Positions 10,421 through 23,423 of a stretch of 64,000 nt of DNA are shown here, piece by piece. Position 1 is the first letter of the stretch. Every line of letters starts with the position of its first letter. Both the position numbers and the translations under genes were made by a program. Below the pieces are notes generated by a model. It was not told where the DNA came from and made no database searches. It worked only from the letters and a program-made list of their open reading frames with translations. Source of the DNA: Latrodectus hesperus (taxonomy: Eukaryota; Arthropoda; Arachnida; Araneae; Theridiidae); assembly GCA_037975125.1 (NCBI GenBank), contig CM075862.1, positions 10,356,444 to 10,420,443 on the forward strand. Reading direction: 5' to 3'.

Positions 10421-11760
10421 AGCGGTGAATATGTTCTCGTAACACATGTGTGACGAAATCGTTTGCAAGGAAAACGTTCTAAATCCGTTAATTATAAATT
10501 GTTGCCACTTCACGGATGTTATTAAATTGACAATAAGGAAATAAAAGAGTGCCATCTCATTCCTTAACTATGTTTGTAACGTATCGCATCCGAATGCCAG
10601 AATAATTGATTTAGTAACACCGAAAAAATAGTTTAACATGGAAAGCAATGATTATTTATTCATCATTTTTTGGATAAATTTAACCTTTATATGAGTTATA
10701 TTTATGAAGGGATGGTTATTATTCATGAAATTAAAGAATGTGCGAGTAACCCTTTTTCGTTATTCTCCTCACTGGTTAACGATTCTTCTAAGATGTGTGA
10801 TTTATTTATTGTTATCGAAATGGATGAAAGGATGATCTAAAGAATTCTTGCAAGATATTTTTGAAAATTAATTTTACATGTTGCTTAAAATTGTCATACG
10901 GGCTTTGAATGTGAAACGTTTATTACTTTTTATTGCTTATCTCGATCCAATAGAAACTCCAAAATAGACAACTTTAAATATTTTTATTGGTAAACAAGTT
11001 TTGTAAAAAATGAGATTTATTTATTTCAGTTTTACTATTAGCATCAGTTTTTGAACCATTAGTATGAGAAGGGTATTACACAAATTCCAATATTATATAA
11101 AACTTCTCCTATTATGTGTATTAGAAATAAAAGTAAACGTAGATTGTTTATTGTAATAATTATAATTTAATGCAATGGAAGAAACAAAAGAATAAAGAAG
11201 GATACTCAAAAATACCTACAGACAAAAATTAGAGTGTTAAACATAAGAAAATTCTTTGTTTTAATTACTTAAATTGATACTCTTAACTTCAGATGTCAGT
11301 TTAAGTTGTAACAAGTCAAACTATTATAAGTCAGATCGGTGAGTATTTGAAAAAAATCAACAATTTACAGCTTGGGATGACAGAAATCTTGTCTGAAATG
11401 ATCGATTTCTTTTGATCGCTCCAGTTAATAATCAACATTTGTGTGTCGTATTCATAAAATCTATATAAGTTAGATTATCGTGGCATAATTCCCTACCACT
11501 AATGTGGTATGCCGTTAACACAAATATCATATTTTATCCAAAATTATGAGAGTTTGTTGGGTTATTAGGACTTAATCAACTGGTATCGGCCAGTCTCCCA
11601 ACATATAGTTTTATTAAGAAATTTTGTTGCATAAATGGTCCGTGACAAATAACTTTAGCACCATATCCAAATAATAATGATTAAGATTGATCAATGAATA
11701 GTAAAGTTTGCTTAAAAATGATTGGAGTAAGTACTAAAATCAAAATGTTTCTTTTTATTA
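10421..11760. other. AT-rich DNA, no gene seen
   Basis: No supportable feature was found. Confidence 0.5.
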
Positions 11761-11773
11761 TATTATAATTTTA

Positions 11774-11814
11774 TGAATGGTATACTATAAAATTTATAGA
11801 TGGTATACCATTCA
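11774..11814. repeat. 12-bp-arm inverted repeat with a third nearby copy
   Basis: TGAATGGTATAC (11774-11785) is the reverse complement of GTATACCATTCA (11803-11814), and a related direct copy ATGAATGGTATGC starts at 11821. The trio suggests local duplication and inversion of one short word. Confidence 0.7.
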
Positions 11815-11952
11815 CATTTTATGAATGGTATGCTATTTATACCATCTCAGTGCTAGAATTCATCACTTGACCGTTTCTAAAATTTCAAAATGGACGGCTA
11901 TATTTCGGTTAGCTTTGATCAGCAAATGTAGGCAACTAGAAGAAATATAATG

Positions 11953-12500
11953 GGTACTTTTCCGTTTCACCGGCGCAAATCTCGCCAAGCGAAAATGAAG
12001 TCGCCAATTGGCAACAACACACAGTATACACATAAAAATTTTTAAATAATGTTGTTTTACATAAAAATTTTAAAATTTATTTATTTAATTGTTGTTCTCG
12101 TGTTCACGCTATGCGTGGAATGATGGGTGCCAAAGCCTCAATTTATTCACTTATTATGTTAGATTACAATTTATCGGGTGATGCATATTTCAAAATCTTA
12201 TTAATTTTTATATTTTTTATGTGAATTTGTTACGATTATTATTTTTTATGATATATTTTTAAAATCTGATTTTTTCTAGAGAGATTTTATGAAATTATTA
12301 AATTTGTATATATAGCACATAGCATAAAATTATGAAATGGAAAAAAAAAATGAGTCGAAATTAAATCGTTGCTAGTAAAAGGTCGTCACATCTTTTGGAA
12401 ACGTAGCAGTAAAAGGTTACCAGCGGAGATATCCCATCTAGCGCCGGTTGTATCATTTTTGGCGACTTTATCGCTTGCGCCGGCGAAACGGAAAAGTACC
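11953..12500. mobile_element. MITE-like DNA transposon with long terminal inverted repeats
   Basis: The left end starts GGTACTTTTCCGTTTC and continues through CCGGCGCAA to GTCGCCA (11953-12006). The reverse complement of the right end (12460-12500) repeats the same words in the same order, with GGTACTTTTCCGTTTC exact; the left copy has a few inserted bases. Flanks show TATAATG at 11946-11952 and 12502-12508, or 7 of 8 bp if one more base is counted. There is no transposase frame inside, so it is non-autonomous. The superfamily is uncertain: a 7-8 bp duplication would fit hAT, P or Merlin, but the terminal bases are not the usual hAT ends. Confidence 0.85.
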
Positions 12501-12508
12501 TTATAATG

Positions 12509-15440
12509 AAATAATATCATACTACAATGCAGAAGTTTTATTTTCTTTGCAGTAATCTAAAAATAGATGCAAATATTCAAATTACTATCGGAAATTCAAA
12601 TGATAATGTCATAAATTTAAGAACCATAAGAGTTATTAGAATATTTATTTACTTGTATTTCAACTTAGTTGAAAGGGGAAAACGGTTAAAAAAAAAGAGA
12701 GAGAGAATTCGGAGGCTTGAATAGGATTTATGCAATTTCTGAAAAATGTCGTAACCCTTTTAGTGATCATAAACTACGTTAAACTGCAATTTGCAACAGG
12801 TCAGTGAATTCTGACTAAAGCACTTTCAAACTGATCCAACAAGGAACTGAATGATGGATGCGTTCTCCATTCAATACTGAATGGAAACATTTCGGAGCAA
12901 ATACCTCTTTCTTAATACGAAATCTCAAATTATAGTTTAATTGTTTATTTCAAAAATGTTGTCAAATCAATATTGCTGAACTATTACAACCACAGTTAAC
13001 TGTCTTGCAGTAAAATAATTATAGATTCATTAAATAATCTTAAAAGCACTAAAATCAATACATGCATCCTTATAAAATTATAAAACTTACTTTTTATAAC
13101 TGCAACTTGCTTATAAATTATTCTAAGCAAAACTTAATATAATTTATCAGACAAACTATCATGAAAAATTCTAATAAAGTAAAAGCAAACTAGATCGATT
13201 TGTTTGTTATAGTTAGTAGTTCATTTTTCACTAAGAAGTTAGGGGATGTGTCCAAATTAATTTAGGAAACAAGTATTTTTCAGCAGATTCAGCAATTTTA
13301 AAATAATATAATTAACAAAAAAATTGTTTCCTGCAACATTGGCTACAATTGCTTGTAATGCATCAACGAAAATTTAAAGAAATATTCTGTATTAAAATAA
13401 AAATAAAAAGTAATGAATATAATGAACAAAGTTATTTTTCTTTCATTTTTATAAGACCATTTGATTTCTCTTAGAATAATTTGTGTTCTTTATAAAAAAA
13501 GTGGATTACGTAAAAAATGCCCAACGTTTACTAACATAAGAAATTTTGTTTATACAACGGTCATTTTTGTTCAACATTAGAGTGTGCGTCTAAGTTTTGA
13601 ATACTCGATTGAGACACATAAAAACGGACACAAACTACATTAAATGTCAAAAGCCAAATAAGTTGTGATATATAGCTCAAGCACGATGTATTGAATTAAT
13701 TGTTGAAAACGTAGCCTTTCTTGGAACATATCCTTCGTTGCTGTGATGGATGAAATGTTATTTTCTATGTAATCTTAGGTGGAAATTTTATTGGTTTCCG
13801 TGAAAAATAAAGTATTTTTGCATCCCTTGTATTAATTGAAATTGATGAATTTAAAGTATTATTTCACAGTTGACACAAAGTTTTGAGGGGTTGATTGCTT
13901 TGTGTTTCCATTGTTAATTTTGACATGCGTGAATTATCCAGACATATCTAACGACTTAAAGAACTGATGATACAACCACAGGAAATCGTGAGCAACGATT
14001 TCATGTATCTGGTTTTTACTTCGACTCAAAATGTATTTTGTGTGGTAACCCATGAAAACCTCAGTCAATGAGAAGCTTGATATCTTTTTTAGGAAGGATG
14101 TGAACTCAGTAACAGATTAGCATCGTCAAAATTGGATAACAAAAACAGAATAGCATTCAGAAAAAGGATTTTAAGTATAACGAATATTTTAGAATAATAA
14201 ACGTTTTAAAATATTGTATCAAGTGAAATGTTCTCTTTTCGAATGTATTTTTTTTTTACTTTAGAAAACATTTGTTACCTTAAAGCTTACGAAAGCTATA
14301 TAAGAAGCTCGATAATTTTCTTGTCACCAAGTAAGTTCAATAATAATATATAAGATGGTTATTACCACCAAATTTTTTTAATATTTTCTTCAGTGAAAGT
14401 TTCTCAACTAATATATTTTGAAATTTATTTCAAAAGATTTGTTCGAGTAAAAGTTACGCTAAAACAAAGATAATTTATTCCAAAAAATATTTGTTATTAA
14501 GTATGATTTAAAGATAAAAACCTGATTATATTAATAATACTTAAAAAAATTCGTGAATATTTATTTGAATAGAAAATAACATTTTACTTACTTTTTGTTT
14601 TTTCACTTGCATTAATTCCCATTTTCTTTAATGATATCATTATTACTAAGACTTGTTTTATACTAAAAAAAGGCTGCAATACTAAACAACGATTTTTCTG
14701 ATAAATAAAGCAAAATGAGCCTTCAGAATTCAACAAAATTTTTGAAAGAAAGATGAAACTCTTTGTAAAGGGAAATAGTTTATAAGTTAAATTATAGCCT
14801 AATAGTTAAATTAAGGATATTTAGAAAAACAAGAGGAACTATACTTTGCTTTATCGTATAAGTATAGTACCTTGTTCACATTTGAATGAAAGATTTGAAT
14901 AGAATACAAGTTTTGGCAGTTAGAGACAGCAAATAAAATTCTTTTTTTTTAAATTTGCTAAAAATTTGACATTGCCAGCCCAAAACATAAAAAATATAAC
15001 TTATTAAAATGGAAGTTAAAATTTGAAAAGTTTTCAAATCCTCTCTTATAATAATTACAATGATTTAAAGGGAATGGATTCATTTGCAATCTAGTTAAGC
15101 CTCGTCACAAAGTTATTATGTGGAAAGAATTTTTATAGCAAAATTTAAGATATAAACTTTAGTTTTTCAATTGCATATGAGAAATATATATGTAAATAAA
15201 TGGTATTTTAAGACCATCGAAATTGAAATGTTAAATAATTTAGAATCAATAATTTCTAACATTCTTAAAAATACATTGGTTTCTTAAATCCTTTGAAAAC
15301 TGAAAGCGCATAAGAACCTTAAAATACTGGATAGAATTTGTAATAGTAATCTAAAAATAAATTTCTGAATTTTCAGTTATAAAATAGAATTTGATTTATT
15401 ATCTTGTGGTCTCCTTTTGGGCATTAAAGCAAATTTGACT
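12509..15440. other. AT-rich DNA, no gene seen
   Basis: Scanned without finding a frame with splice signals, tRNA-like boxes or repeat ends. Short ATG frames such as the 65-codon one at 12527 are low-complexity and look accidental. Confidence 0.5.
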
Positions 15441-15455
15441 AGCACACGTTGATTT

Positions 15456-15812
<357 letters not shown>

Positions 15813-15888
15813 AGCCAGATTTAGTCAAAGATAATTTGCTGAGAAGGACTCTGAATATTTCGTAAATTTTAATGTTTTATTGTTAACG

Positions 15889-16192
15889 AGCAGACCAATG
15901 ACTGAGTGTTTAGCGTTCCTGACTCCTGAGCTGTTGGTCCCGGGTTCAAATCCCGGTTCAGGCATGGCTGTTTCTTTCCTTCTCTGTTCTCTCTGTCCTT
16001 TCTTCTGTGATGATGTGTGAATGTGGCCCACCCTGTAAACGGGTTTGTGGTGGTATGGCGTGGGCAACGCTACTCGCCTCCTTGACTTGGTTCACAGGTG
16101 CCCGCTGCGTAACGACAAATGAGTATCAGTTTCTGGCCTTGTTGGGGCATAGGGTTCGTCACCCAAGTGTGCCTGTCGTTGGAAAAAAAACC
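15889..16192 (+). mobile_element. SINE family B, copy 1
   Basis: The tRNA-like head contains TGACTGAGTGTTTAGCG and the B box GGTTCAAATCC (15943-15953). The body shares long near-identical stretches with the copies at 17.96 and 49.14 kb, including TGGCCCACCCTGTAAACGGG, ACTCGCCTCC and TTCGTCACCCAAGTGTGCC. GTTAACG occurs on both flanks (15882-15888 and 16193-16199), a plausible short target duplication. It lies about 75 bp from the end of a (TA)n array. Short ATG frames inside are not genes. Confidence 0.85.
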
Positions 16193-16501
16193 GTTAACGT
16201 GAAAGCAGATAAAAATACTAAGAAATATTTGACGTTATTTCTTAGTTAGACCTTATTTTCTACTTTTCCCTGCATTGTGAGTTTATTCTTATTAAGTTGT
16301 TTCAAACTAAAAAATTTTCTTTAAACAGACATTTTTTAACCCAATAGTAAGAGCTAGTTTGACAATATTAGCAAAAAAATATATACAAGTAAATACCATT
16401 TATTTCAGTGAATTCACTTTTCTTTCTTTTTTGTATCTACAAATCGTTAATAAATGAGAAGTGCTCATGGTTTTAGTGAATTTAATCAAACACTGTTGTA
16501 C

Positions 16502-16550
16502 TTTAAATGAGGATTTTATATATATAATGTAAATAAAATCCTCTTTTAAA
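16502..16550. repeat. inverted repeat, 18-bp arms with one mismatch
   Basis: TTTAAATGAGGATTTTAT (16502-16519) pairs with ATAAAATCCTCTTTTAAA (16533-16550), with a 13-nt loop. This is a neat hairpin but short for a microRNA precursor. It could be a tiny fold-back element. Confidence 0.75.
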
Positions 16551-16620
16551 ACACAACAAGAACAGAAAATAGGAAATTCAAATCAACTTTCAATACACGA
16601 AAAAATACAAAAAAATTCAA

Positions 16621-16666
16621 TATCTATCTATCTATCTATCTATATATATATATATATATATATATA

Positions 16667-16750
<84 letters not shown>

Positions 16751-16753
16751 ATA

Positions 16754-16813
<60 letters not shown>
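16621..16813. repeat. compound microsatellite (TATC)n-(TA)n-(TG)n-(TA)n
   Basis: Simple repeat with an inner (TG)n block at about 16714-16744 flanked on both sides by (TA)n. Translated frames through it are artefacts. Confidence 0.97.
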
Positions 16814-16816
<3 letters not shown>

Positions 16817-17029
16817 GAGATTTTCTTCCTGAAATAATTATGTATGTTAACTATAAAAATGTTTAATAAATTTTCATTATTTTTAAGAAAAACTGGATTT
16901 TTTAATAATTTCATTATTTTTGCTTCAATACTATGTCATTTTAGCTTAGAAGAATCGAGCATCTTAAGCTAAATTTATATTTTCTTCATAAAGTATTGTT
17001 TCAATACATTATCATTAGCATTTCACTAA

Positions 17030-17560
17030 TAGCTTATGGCGCGAAAGAGTATTGATTAGTAATTAATTGAAATCCCTGTGTACCAGAAAACACACTTTAA
17101 ATGTGTTTACTATAATTCTTTAGACCTGGCAGTGCAACTCCTCCCCATTCGCGAATTCCAGCTTAAGCGAAGAAAACATCTTGTTCCGGAAAACGGCGTG
17201 ACGTAATAAGTTTAAGGGGACGGCGCTTCACTTTGACGTAAATCCCTCTGAGAGCCTGGAACTTTAAAACTTTATTAAATAGTGAATTTTAAGATTTTCT
17301 TCTCAAAGGTGATTTGGCGAGTTTCACTTCGCGTGTATCAGAGCTAAGCTAATAAGCGATAATGGCTTCCTATCTGAGGCTAGTTTAGGCCGAAGAAAAT
17401 ACTCTGTTATCACTTATTATTCTAAGAGTTATTCCTCACAAATTGCGAACGACTCCGAGAGTCAGACGATAATGAAATCTCTAATGCATCATGAGTTGGC
17501 TTCGAATTCTCAGGGAAGAGAATCTCAGCAGAGCGACGCTTTATAGAGGGATTTAATAAT
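17030..17560. promoter_or_regulatory. possible regulatory island with paired TGACGTAA sites
   Basis: This lower-AT block carries TGACGTAA twice (17199-17206 and 17234-17241, 35 bp apart), TTCCGGAA (17184-17191, an ETS-type palindrome), GACTC/GAGTC dyads near 17451 and GATA cores. Two identical bZIP-type sites a few helical turns apart are unusual by chance in AT-rich DNA. No exon or core promoter was identified. Confidence 0.28.
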
Positions 17561-17951
17561 TATTAACTTTGATGATCTGATTTAACAGTAAATATTTTTT
17601 ATACAGCGACTGATATTTTGATGAATTGATTCATTTTAATTATTTAATGCGTGGACTTTGATTGAATTACTATAATTAATTAATAAACTAATTTGACTTT
17701 TATGACATTATTCATAACACTAATTTAAACTAAATTATTATTCATCAAATATAAATAAGCAATTTCCCATTAGAATATATTTTGACTGTTATTTAACGGA
17801 TATAAATATTAACTTAAAAAAACTAAATTGTTAAAAAATTAAGTAACCATTCTCACTTTTAATTTAAACATATTGTTTTGAAATGTTTTTCTATACGATG
17901 CATAAAAAATCATTCAGTTTATACTGAGAAAGTTATTTGTTTTAATATAAA
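17561..17951. other. AT-rich DNA, nothing seen
   Basis: A/T-rich unique sequence between the island and the next SINE, with no feature recognised. Confidence 0.5.
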
Positions 17952-18257
17952 ACTTTCGCCGACCGATGGCTGAGTGGTTAGCGTTTCTGACTCCTGAGCT
18001 GTGGGTCCCGGGTTCGAATCTCGGTTCGGGCATGGATGTTTCTTTCCTTCTCTGTTTCTCTGTCCTTTCTTCTGTGATGTTGTATGAATGTGGCCCACCC
18101 TATAAACGGGTTTGTGGTGGTATGGCGCTGGTAACGCTACTCGCCTCCGTGACTTGGTTCACAGGTGCCCGCTGGGTAACGATAAATGAGTAGCAGTTTC
18201 TGGCCTTGTTGTGGCATAGGGTTCGTCACCCAAGTGTGCCCGCCATTGGAACAAAAA
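17952..18257 (+). mobile_element. SINE family B, copy 2
   Basis: The head GATGGCTGAGTGGTTAGCG and the B box GGTTCGAATCT (18011-18021) are the best preserved of the family. The body is collinear with copy 1 at 15.9 kb to the final CATTGGAAC and a short A-run. AATATAAA on both flanks (17944-17951 and 18258-18265) may be a target duplication extending to 11 bp with one mismatch. The tRNA resemblance is ancestral: the head does not make an intact tRNA and has long 3' extra sequence. Confidence 0.87.
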
Positions 18258-18265
18258 AATATAAA

Positions 18266-20600
18266 TCTAGCGGGCTAATTTCTCTATGTTTTGTTAGCCA
18301 TGACCGGAAAACGTGTACCTGACATAAATGGAAAATTGTGTGATTTGGTAAAATAACTATATTTTTACTATTTTTGTAAAAGTATTAGCTCTTTATTTTG
18401 CTTTGCTCAAAATGCTGTCTACTTATACCATGAAAGTGGACATCACGTATATAGATAACTTAAAAACAAATCAAATGAAGTGTGAAATACTCACAAATCC
18501 CTTTTAATTGCAAAGTTATTAAATAAAGAAAGCGCCACCTCTTTTCATCCACTTTCAAGTCATGAAAGGACGTTCATTGCAATTTGAGAACACATTTTAA
18601 GAATCGAAATAAAATAGTAAATAAACATCGTTATTTTTATAAAAAAATTTACAATGCAGGAACGTATAAAAAATATGGAGATGTGGCATTCCACATCCTA
18701 CATATTTCTTCTGTACTTTCGGCGGTGACGCTTACAGGACAATCTTTAAAAGGAGGAAAGGAATCACACCTCCGTTCTTGAATGGAACAAAGTTCCGGAA
18801 CAGTATACATTATGCAATAAGCAGTTTTACTGTGAGTTCAAATATATCTTATTTATAGTAAAATAAATTACAAACTCTGCAATAAAAATTTCGATAGGGA
18901 AACACAACTTCTGTTCTTAAGTTAGATGGAGTCGATTTTTATTACATAATTTTCATTTAATTCCGTATTTATTCATTTTATTTGAAAGGTCTTAATGTAA
19001 CTCTGGACAATGACTCGGAAAACTAAAAGAAATAAGATTTAACTTATATAGATTCTGCATTAGAAATAATCATTAACTCTATTAATATACCTAAATCCAA
19101 TAAACTGAAAGAAAATATCACGGAATTTAATCTAATATAGAATCAATTGAATTATTGATTCATATTAAATGAATGAATTAATAGGTGAAATTAAATATCG
19201 AATGAATATCAGATAAATTGATTACAAAATAGCTTTCAACGATGGTAACAAAACACAACGAATTAAATGGTGAAATTCAATATAAGAACTTTAGTTACAT
19301 GAACTTTGGAATAAGTTCAGATAAACGAATGAAATTGACTGCTTACCTGAGCTTATTTCAGTATGTGAATAAAGACAACCATTTTAATTTTACATTTCAC
19401 AACAATATAATATATGAACTGATTACATATGAAGAATTAAGTAGAACAAACATCTTAAAACATTTTTTATTTAATTAAAAATAAATTTTACAAAAATATT
19501 TTATGAATTAATATTAACTGGAAGAACTAATTCAGAGTGAAACGAAAAGAAGCAAGAGGATCTAAATATTAATAATACATCTAAAACTATATATAATTTT
19601 TTTATATAACAACATAATATATGAATTCATTTGAATAAGGAAAATACCATTCGATGAGTATACAAAGCACTTTAGATTATCATAAATGAATAGATAATAG
19701 TTTATGAAATCCATATTTTACGAACGCATGTGAATCTGAAAAATAAATTCAATCGAGCAAATAATGTAAAAAATGTAGACTATGTATCAGACATTGAAAA
19801 ATTTTCAATAAATAAATTTTGCAACAGCATAATATATAAACTTATATGAGTGAGAGAGACAAGAACAGCAGATTCCGGTATACATAAAGGATTTATGGGA
19901 CTACCCATTAATCAATTAAAATCATTTCTCATAAAAAAATTTCAATTGTTGTGAACCGATCGATTAGTTTAGAAAATGGAACAAATACTTCTGTACGTCT
20001 GTTATTCAATTTGCAATATTTCATAACAACATTTGTGTTATATTTAAAAGTAGTTATACAAATAATTGTTTCAGATAGCATAAGCAAATAACAATTATTT
20101 GAGACATATAATTATTGAAATGATAAAGTTTCATGATTGATAACATTTGTTTGCACGCCAGTTCTCGAGAACTTAGTTAAATTGAGCAAATATGTAAAAA
20201 ATAATCAGAAGAAAAATGCTAACGAAAGTATTTTCAAAACTTATTTTTATTTTCATTCCATTAGAAAAATAAATATTTTGAGCCTATACTTGAAAGTACT
20301 ACAAGCAAATGCATTAAAATCCCATTTCAGCTGTTTTAATTTTTTCAAGTATTATTTTCTGATGTCTTTAAAAAAATGAAAAATTAATATTTTCAATGTA
20401 TTGCGCAATAAAATAAATCTTAAAAATGTACTTCCTTTGAAATATATTTTATTGCCATGCAATTAATTTGAATTATTTTAATTAACAAGCGATTATTTTT
20501 TTCTTTCCTATCATTTAAAAGTCATGGCATTAAGATGGAATGTGGTGCTTAGAAAAAGCAATTTTAACTGCATGCTTATTTTAAAATAATTTCCTTAATG
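18266..20600. other. AT-rich DNA with one CTCF-like core, no gene seen
   Basis: The only notable word is AGCGCCACCT at 18531-18540, the reverse of AGGTGGCGCT, a core shared by insect and vertebrate CTCF sites. Small ATG frames at 18584 and 19242 are A/T-driven and have no motif. Confidence 0.4.
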
Positions 20601-21928
20601 AATTCATTTTTAACTTTAACTGTAACTCCTCAGTTTACCACAAATCTCCAGCAATTACGAGTCAGCAATTTTTCCCTCCATTTTCTTCCAACATTCGAAT
20701 TTTTTTTTTCTTGTTGCCATTTTAAAGCTCTAAAAGCAAAGAAATAAAAAAGAGAATGATCAAAATACGAAAAAAAAATGCATAAAACGATCCTCTTAAT
20801 TTTCTCATTCAGATTAATTAGAGAACAATTAAAATTTATCACATTAGAGTAGAAATTAATGACGAAAATAAATTGCTAAAATAAAATAAAATTTTTCTAG
20901 TTGCAATTCTTTTTTTTTTTAAATTTCTTTCTGCAAAGAATTTTCCTTTACATTCTTTTATTCGCTCGCTTACGATATCACAGTGTCGTATCGTTTCTTG
21001 GTATATCGATATTGTTTTTTTTTCTTTTTTGTCGCAGACGATATTTTATTTTTTCGAAGGAAAAGCTTTTAGCTTAATGTGATTAACGCACTAGCAGAAA
21101 ATTAACTCGTAAGGATTATTCTTTTTACGCTCCTGTTCTCTGTGTTGACTAGATATAAAAAATGCATTTGACTTTCTAATGAAGAATTGAATAATCAAAT
21201 ACGGAGCTCTGTTTTATGTCTCTTAATGAAATGATAACCACTTGCTTAAAAATGTCTTACATGCAGTATAAAAAAGCAATTAGATCTCCATCTTGTATTT
21301 GAACAAATTATTTTCTTTGACAAATGTTCGGAAGAATATTTTGATGAAAGTATGCAAATATTATTCTTTTAACTTTGAAAGAGAGTATTTTATAAAAGTG
21401 CATATTTTATTGAGTAATTAGTAAATAAAATGTTTTTAATTCAAATTAAATATATATTCACATCATGTTTTGATAAACGAAATTTTAAAAAAATTTTAAT
21501 TATTCAACACCAATTTCTTGCATGGAAGTAAAAACATTTTACATTTTCTGATGGTGAATTTTATACACTGCACACGTATATTTTTAAAATCTATCTTTAT
21601 TTATAAAAATATTCCATTTATCTACAAATAAAAAATATAGTTGTGAGAAGATTTGATTTAAAAAAATTCTAGAAAACAGGAAAGCTACAAAATAATTAAA
21701 ATCACAAGTTGAGAAAGCCTGTTTGGGAGAATTTCAAATTCAGTTTGATATAATGAATCCGTTTGACGAATAATTTTCAAAAAATTATGACTTTGAAGTC
21801 TTGACAGTTTAGAATTATTTAATTTAATTAACATTTTTGATAATCAAGCAGCTTTCTTATATAATAGTAGAAGAGGATTTTTGATACACACAAAACAATG
21901 TACATTAATACAACAGCAGAAATGAAAC

Positions 21929-21930
<2 letters not shown>
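20601..21930. other. AT-rich DNA, no gene seen
   Basis: Poly-T and poly-A tracts and no open frame of interest. No repeat end was recognised before the SINE at 21.93 kb. Confidence 0.5.
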
Positions 21931-21931
<1 letters not shown>

Positions 21932-21966
<35 letters not shown>

Positions 21967-22287
21967 AAGTAAGTACTGTACCGCGGTCGGTGTACCACAA
22001 ATGCTCACTGAACTCCTTGTTCACTGGTTCTCAAATGAAGTCCTGCAGGTTTTTTTACACTGTATTTCCAGTTTACTGTACACATTTGAAGTGCTTAAAA
22101 CTGTTCCTGATCCCACCGATGGTGAGATTCGCATTATTTTCCAACACAAGGAATGCGAAACCAACTGAAATACAACAAGTGAAGAATAATGTTGTTGTTG
22201 TTTTGTGCCAGCTAGAGAGGCTGGCATTATTGGGTGCGCTGCTCCACTTTTCCAACTGAACCATATTTAGGTGTATTTATTTCTCAG
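21932..22287 (-). mobile_element. SINE family C, 5'-truncated long form with (TA)n tail
   Basis: On the minus strand this copy begins inside the family-C body (after a CTGAG word at 22287) and runs through AACAACAACATTATTC and ACAGTTTTAAGCAC to ACTTCTTTAT, then directly into (TA)n (21932-21963). It is nearly identical to 50744-51060, with single-base differences only. The head with the Pol III boxes is missing. 5' truncation with a shared 3' end is what incomplete target-primed reverse transcription produces. Confidence 0.85.
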
Positions 22288-22353
22288 TTTGCTTGTTATT
22301 TAAAGGCAGTGTTGACTCCATTAGCAAAGGACTCGTGAAATGTCATCGTTATA

Positions 22354-22482
<129 letters not shown>

Positions 22483-22790
22483 TTTCTGTTTCTTCCAGAA
22501 CATTTTATCTGTACGGATACTTCAGAATACCCTGGTTTCTACCTTGGCGATTTGTGAGTCTATCCACCTAAGTATGAGTAATAATCAACAAATGAAAAGT
22601 CTTTGCAAGTGCTTTGACATTCAAGGTTATCCAATCAGTTGCGATATAAAGCATACCCAAATTTCGTTGCTTATCGAAAAGGCAATAAAAGATTAGCTGA
22701 AATTTTAGAAAATAAACAAGAAGTGTTTGTTAAAATTAATTTAAATCATTAGTTAATTAGGTTTAATATGTAGGGATATTTCACAAACTA

Positions 22791-23068
22791 AACCTCTGTA
22801 AAACGACGGCCTATGTGGGCCAAGGCCTACAATGCCCATACTTCTGTTTTCCTGACCGAGAGGCTCTGTGGTGCAAACCATATGTCCCGATTAGGTGGTC
22901 AGCCTAACGTAAGACCCCCAGTGTTTAGTTTCCAAGCAACCTTGGTTCTCAGTTTATCGATCCACTGATGGGATGAAAGGCTGAGTCGACCTTGACCAGT
23001 CCGAGGATCGAACCTCGGATCTGTACCTTGGGAGATGTGAAACTCTACCTCTTAACCACCGGGCTTCG
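22791..23068 (-). mobile_element. SINE family D (tRNA-derived)
   Basis: The minus strand starts CGAAGCCCGGTGGTTAAGAGG, with B box AGGTTCGATCC (23005-23015) inside a GAGG/CCTC stem, and a body of about 200 bp of G+C-richer sequence that stops at 22791. No poly(A) tail or flanking duplication is clear, so the 3' boundary is approximate. A 15-base match to the M13 forward primer lies at its 3' end. Confidence 0.75.
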
Positions 23069-23187
23069 TATGGATGTGTTGGCATTCGGTTATTTTTTCA
23101 ACAAAATTTCTGTCTGTTGATATTTTATACAAAAAGGGGGAAAAAGTAACGAAAAATTGCTTCAAAGCTTGCATATTTATATATGTG

Positions 23188-23423
23188 TATATTTATTTAT
23201 TTATTTTATTACATTACATATATTCAGACTTGTATGCTTGATTCTTGAGATCCGCTTGTAAGTCTTCGTCGATAATAGGACAAATAGCACAATGACAGAT
23301 GTACAACCACAGAAGAATAACGAAGAAAAACACCCAGGGCCACGGTGGGAAACGAACCCACACTCCTACGCACTCAAGCGATTAGCAGTGATGCCTTTGA
23401 CCACTCAGCCACGGAGCGCCCTT
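23188..23423 (-). mobile_element. SINE family E, derived from tRNA-Ser(GCT), with 12-bp target duplication
   Basis: The minus strand reads GGGCGCTCCGTGGCTGAGTGG, then an anticodon-loop-like TGCTAATC and a B-box region with GTGGGTTCG. The body ends in a (TAAA)n tail (23190-23205 on the plus strand). The 12-bp word TTTATATATGTG occurs exactly at 23176-23187 and 23424-23435, so both boundaries are fixed. The resemblance to tRNA-Ser(GCT) is from memory of the tRNA consensus. A full sister copy is at 55709 on the plus strand. Confidence 0.93.

Noticed and set aside
17958..18030. Functional tRNA gene (good A and B boxes)
   Set aside because: The acceptor stem is not convincing, there is no T-run terminator after the T-arm, and the same head plus about 230 bp of body recurs at 15.9 and 49.1 kb, so it is a SINE head.
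22797..22811. 15-base match to the M13 forward universal primer (TGTAAAACGACGGCC), suggesting cloning-vector contamination
   Set aside because: The match stops before the final AGT of the primer, no vector polylinker follows, and the bases form the 3' end of a tRNA-derived SINE that continues for over 250 bp. Coincidence is the simpler reading.
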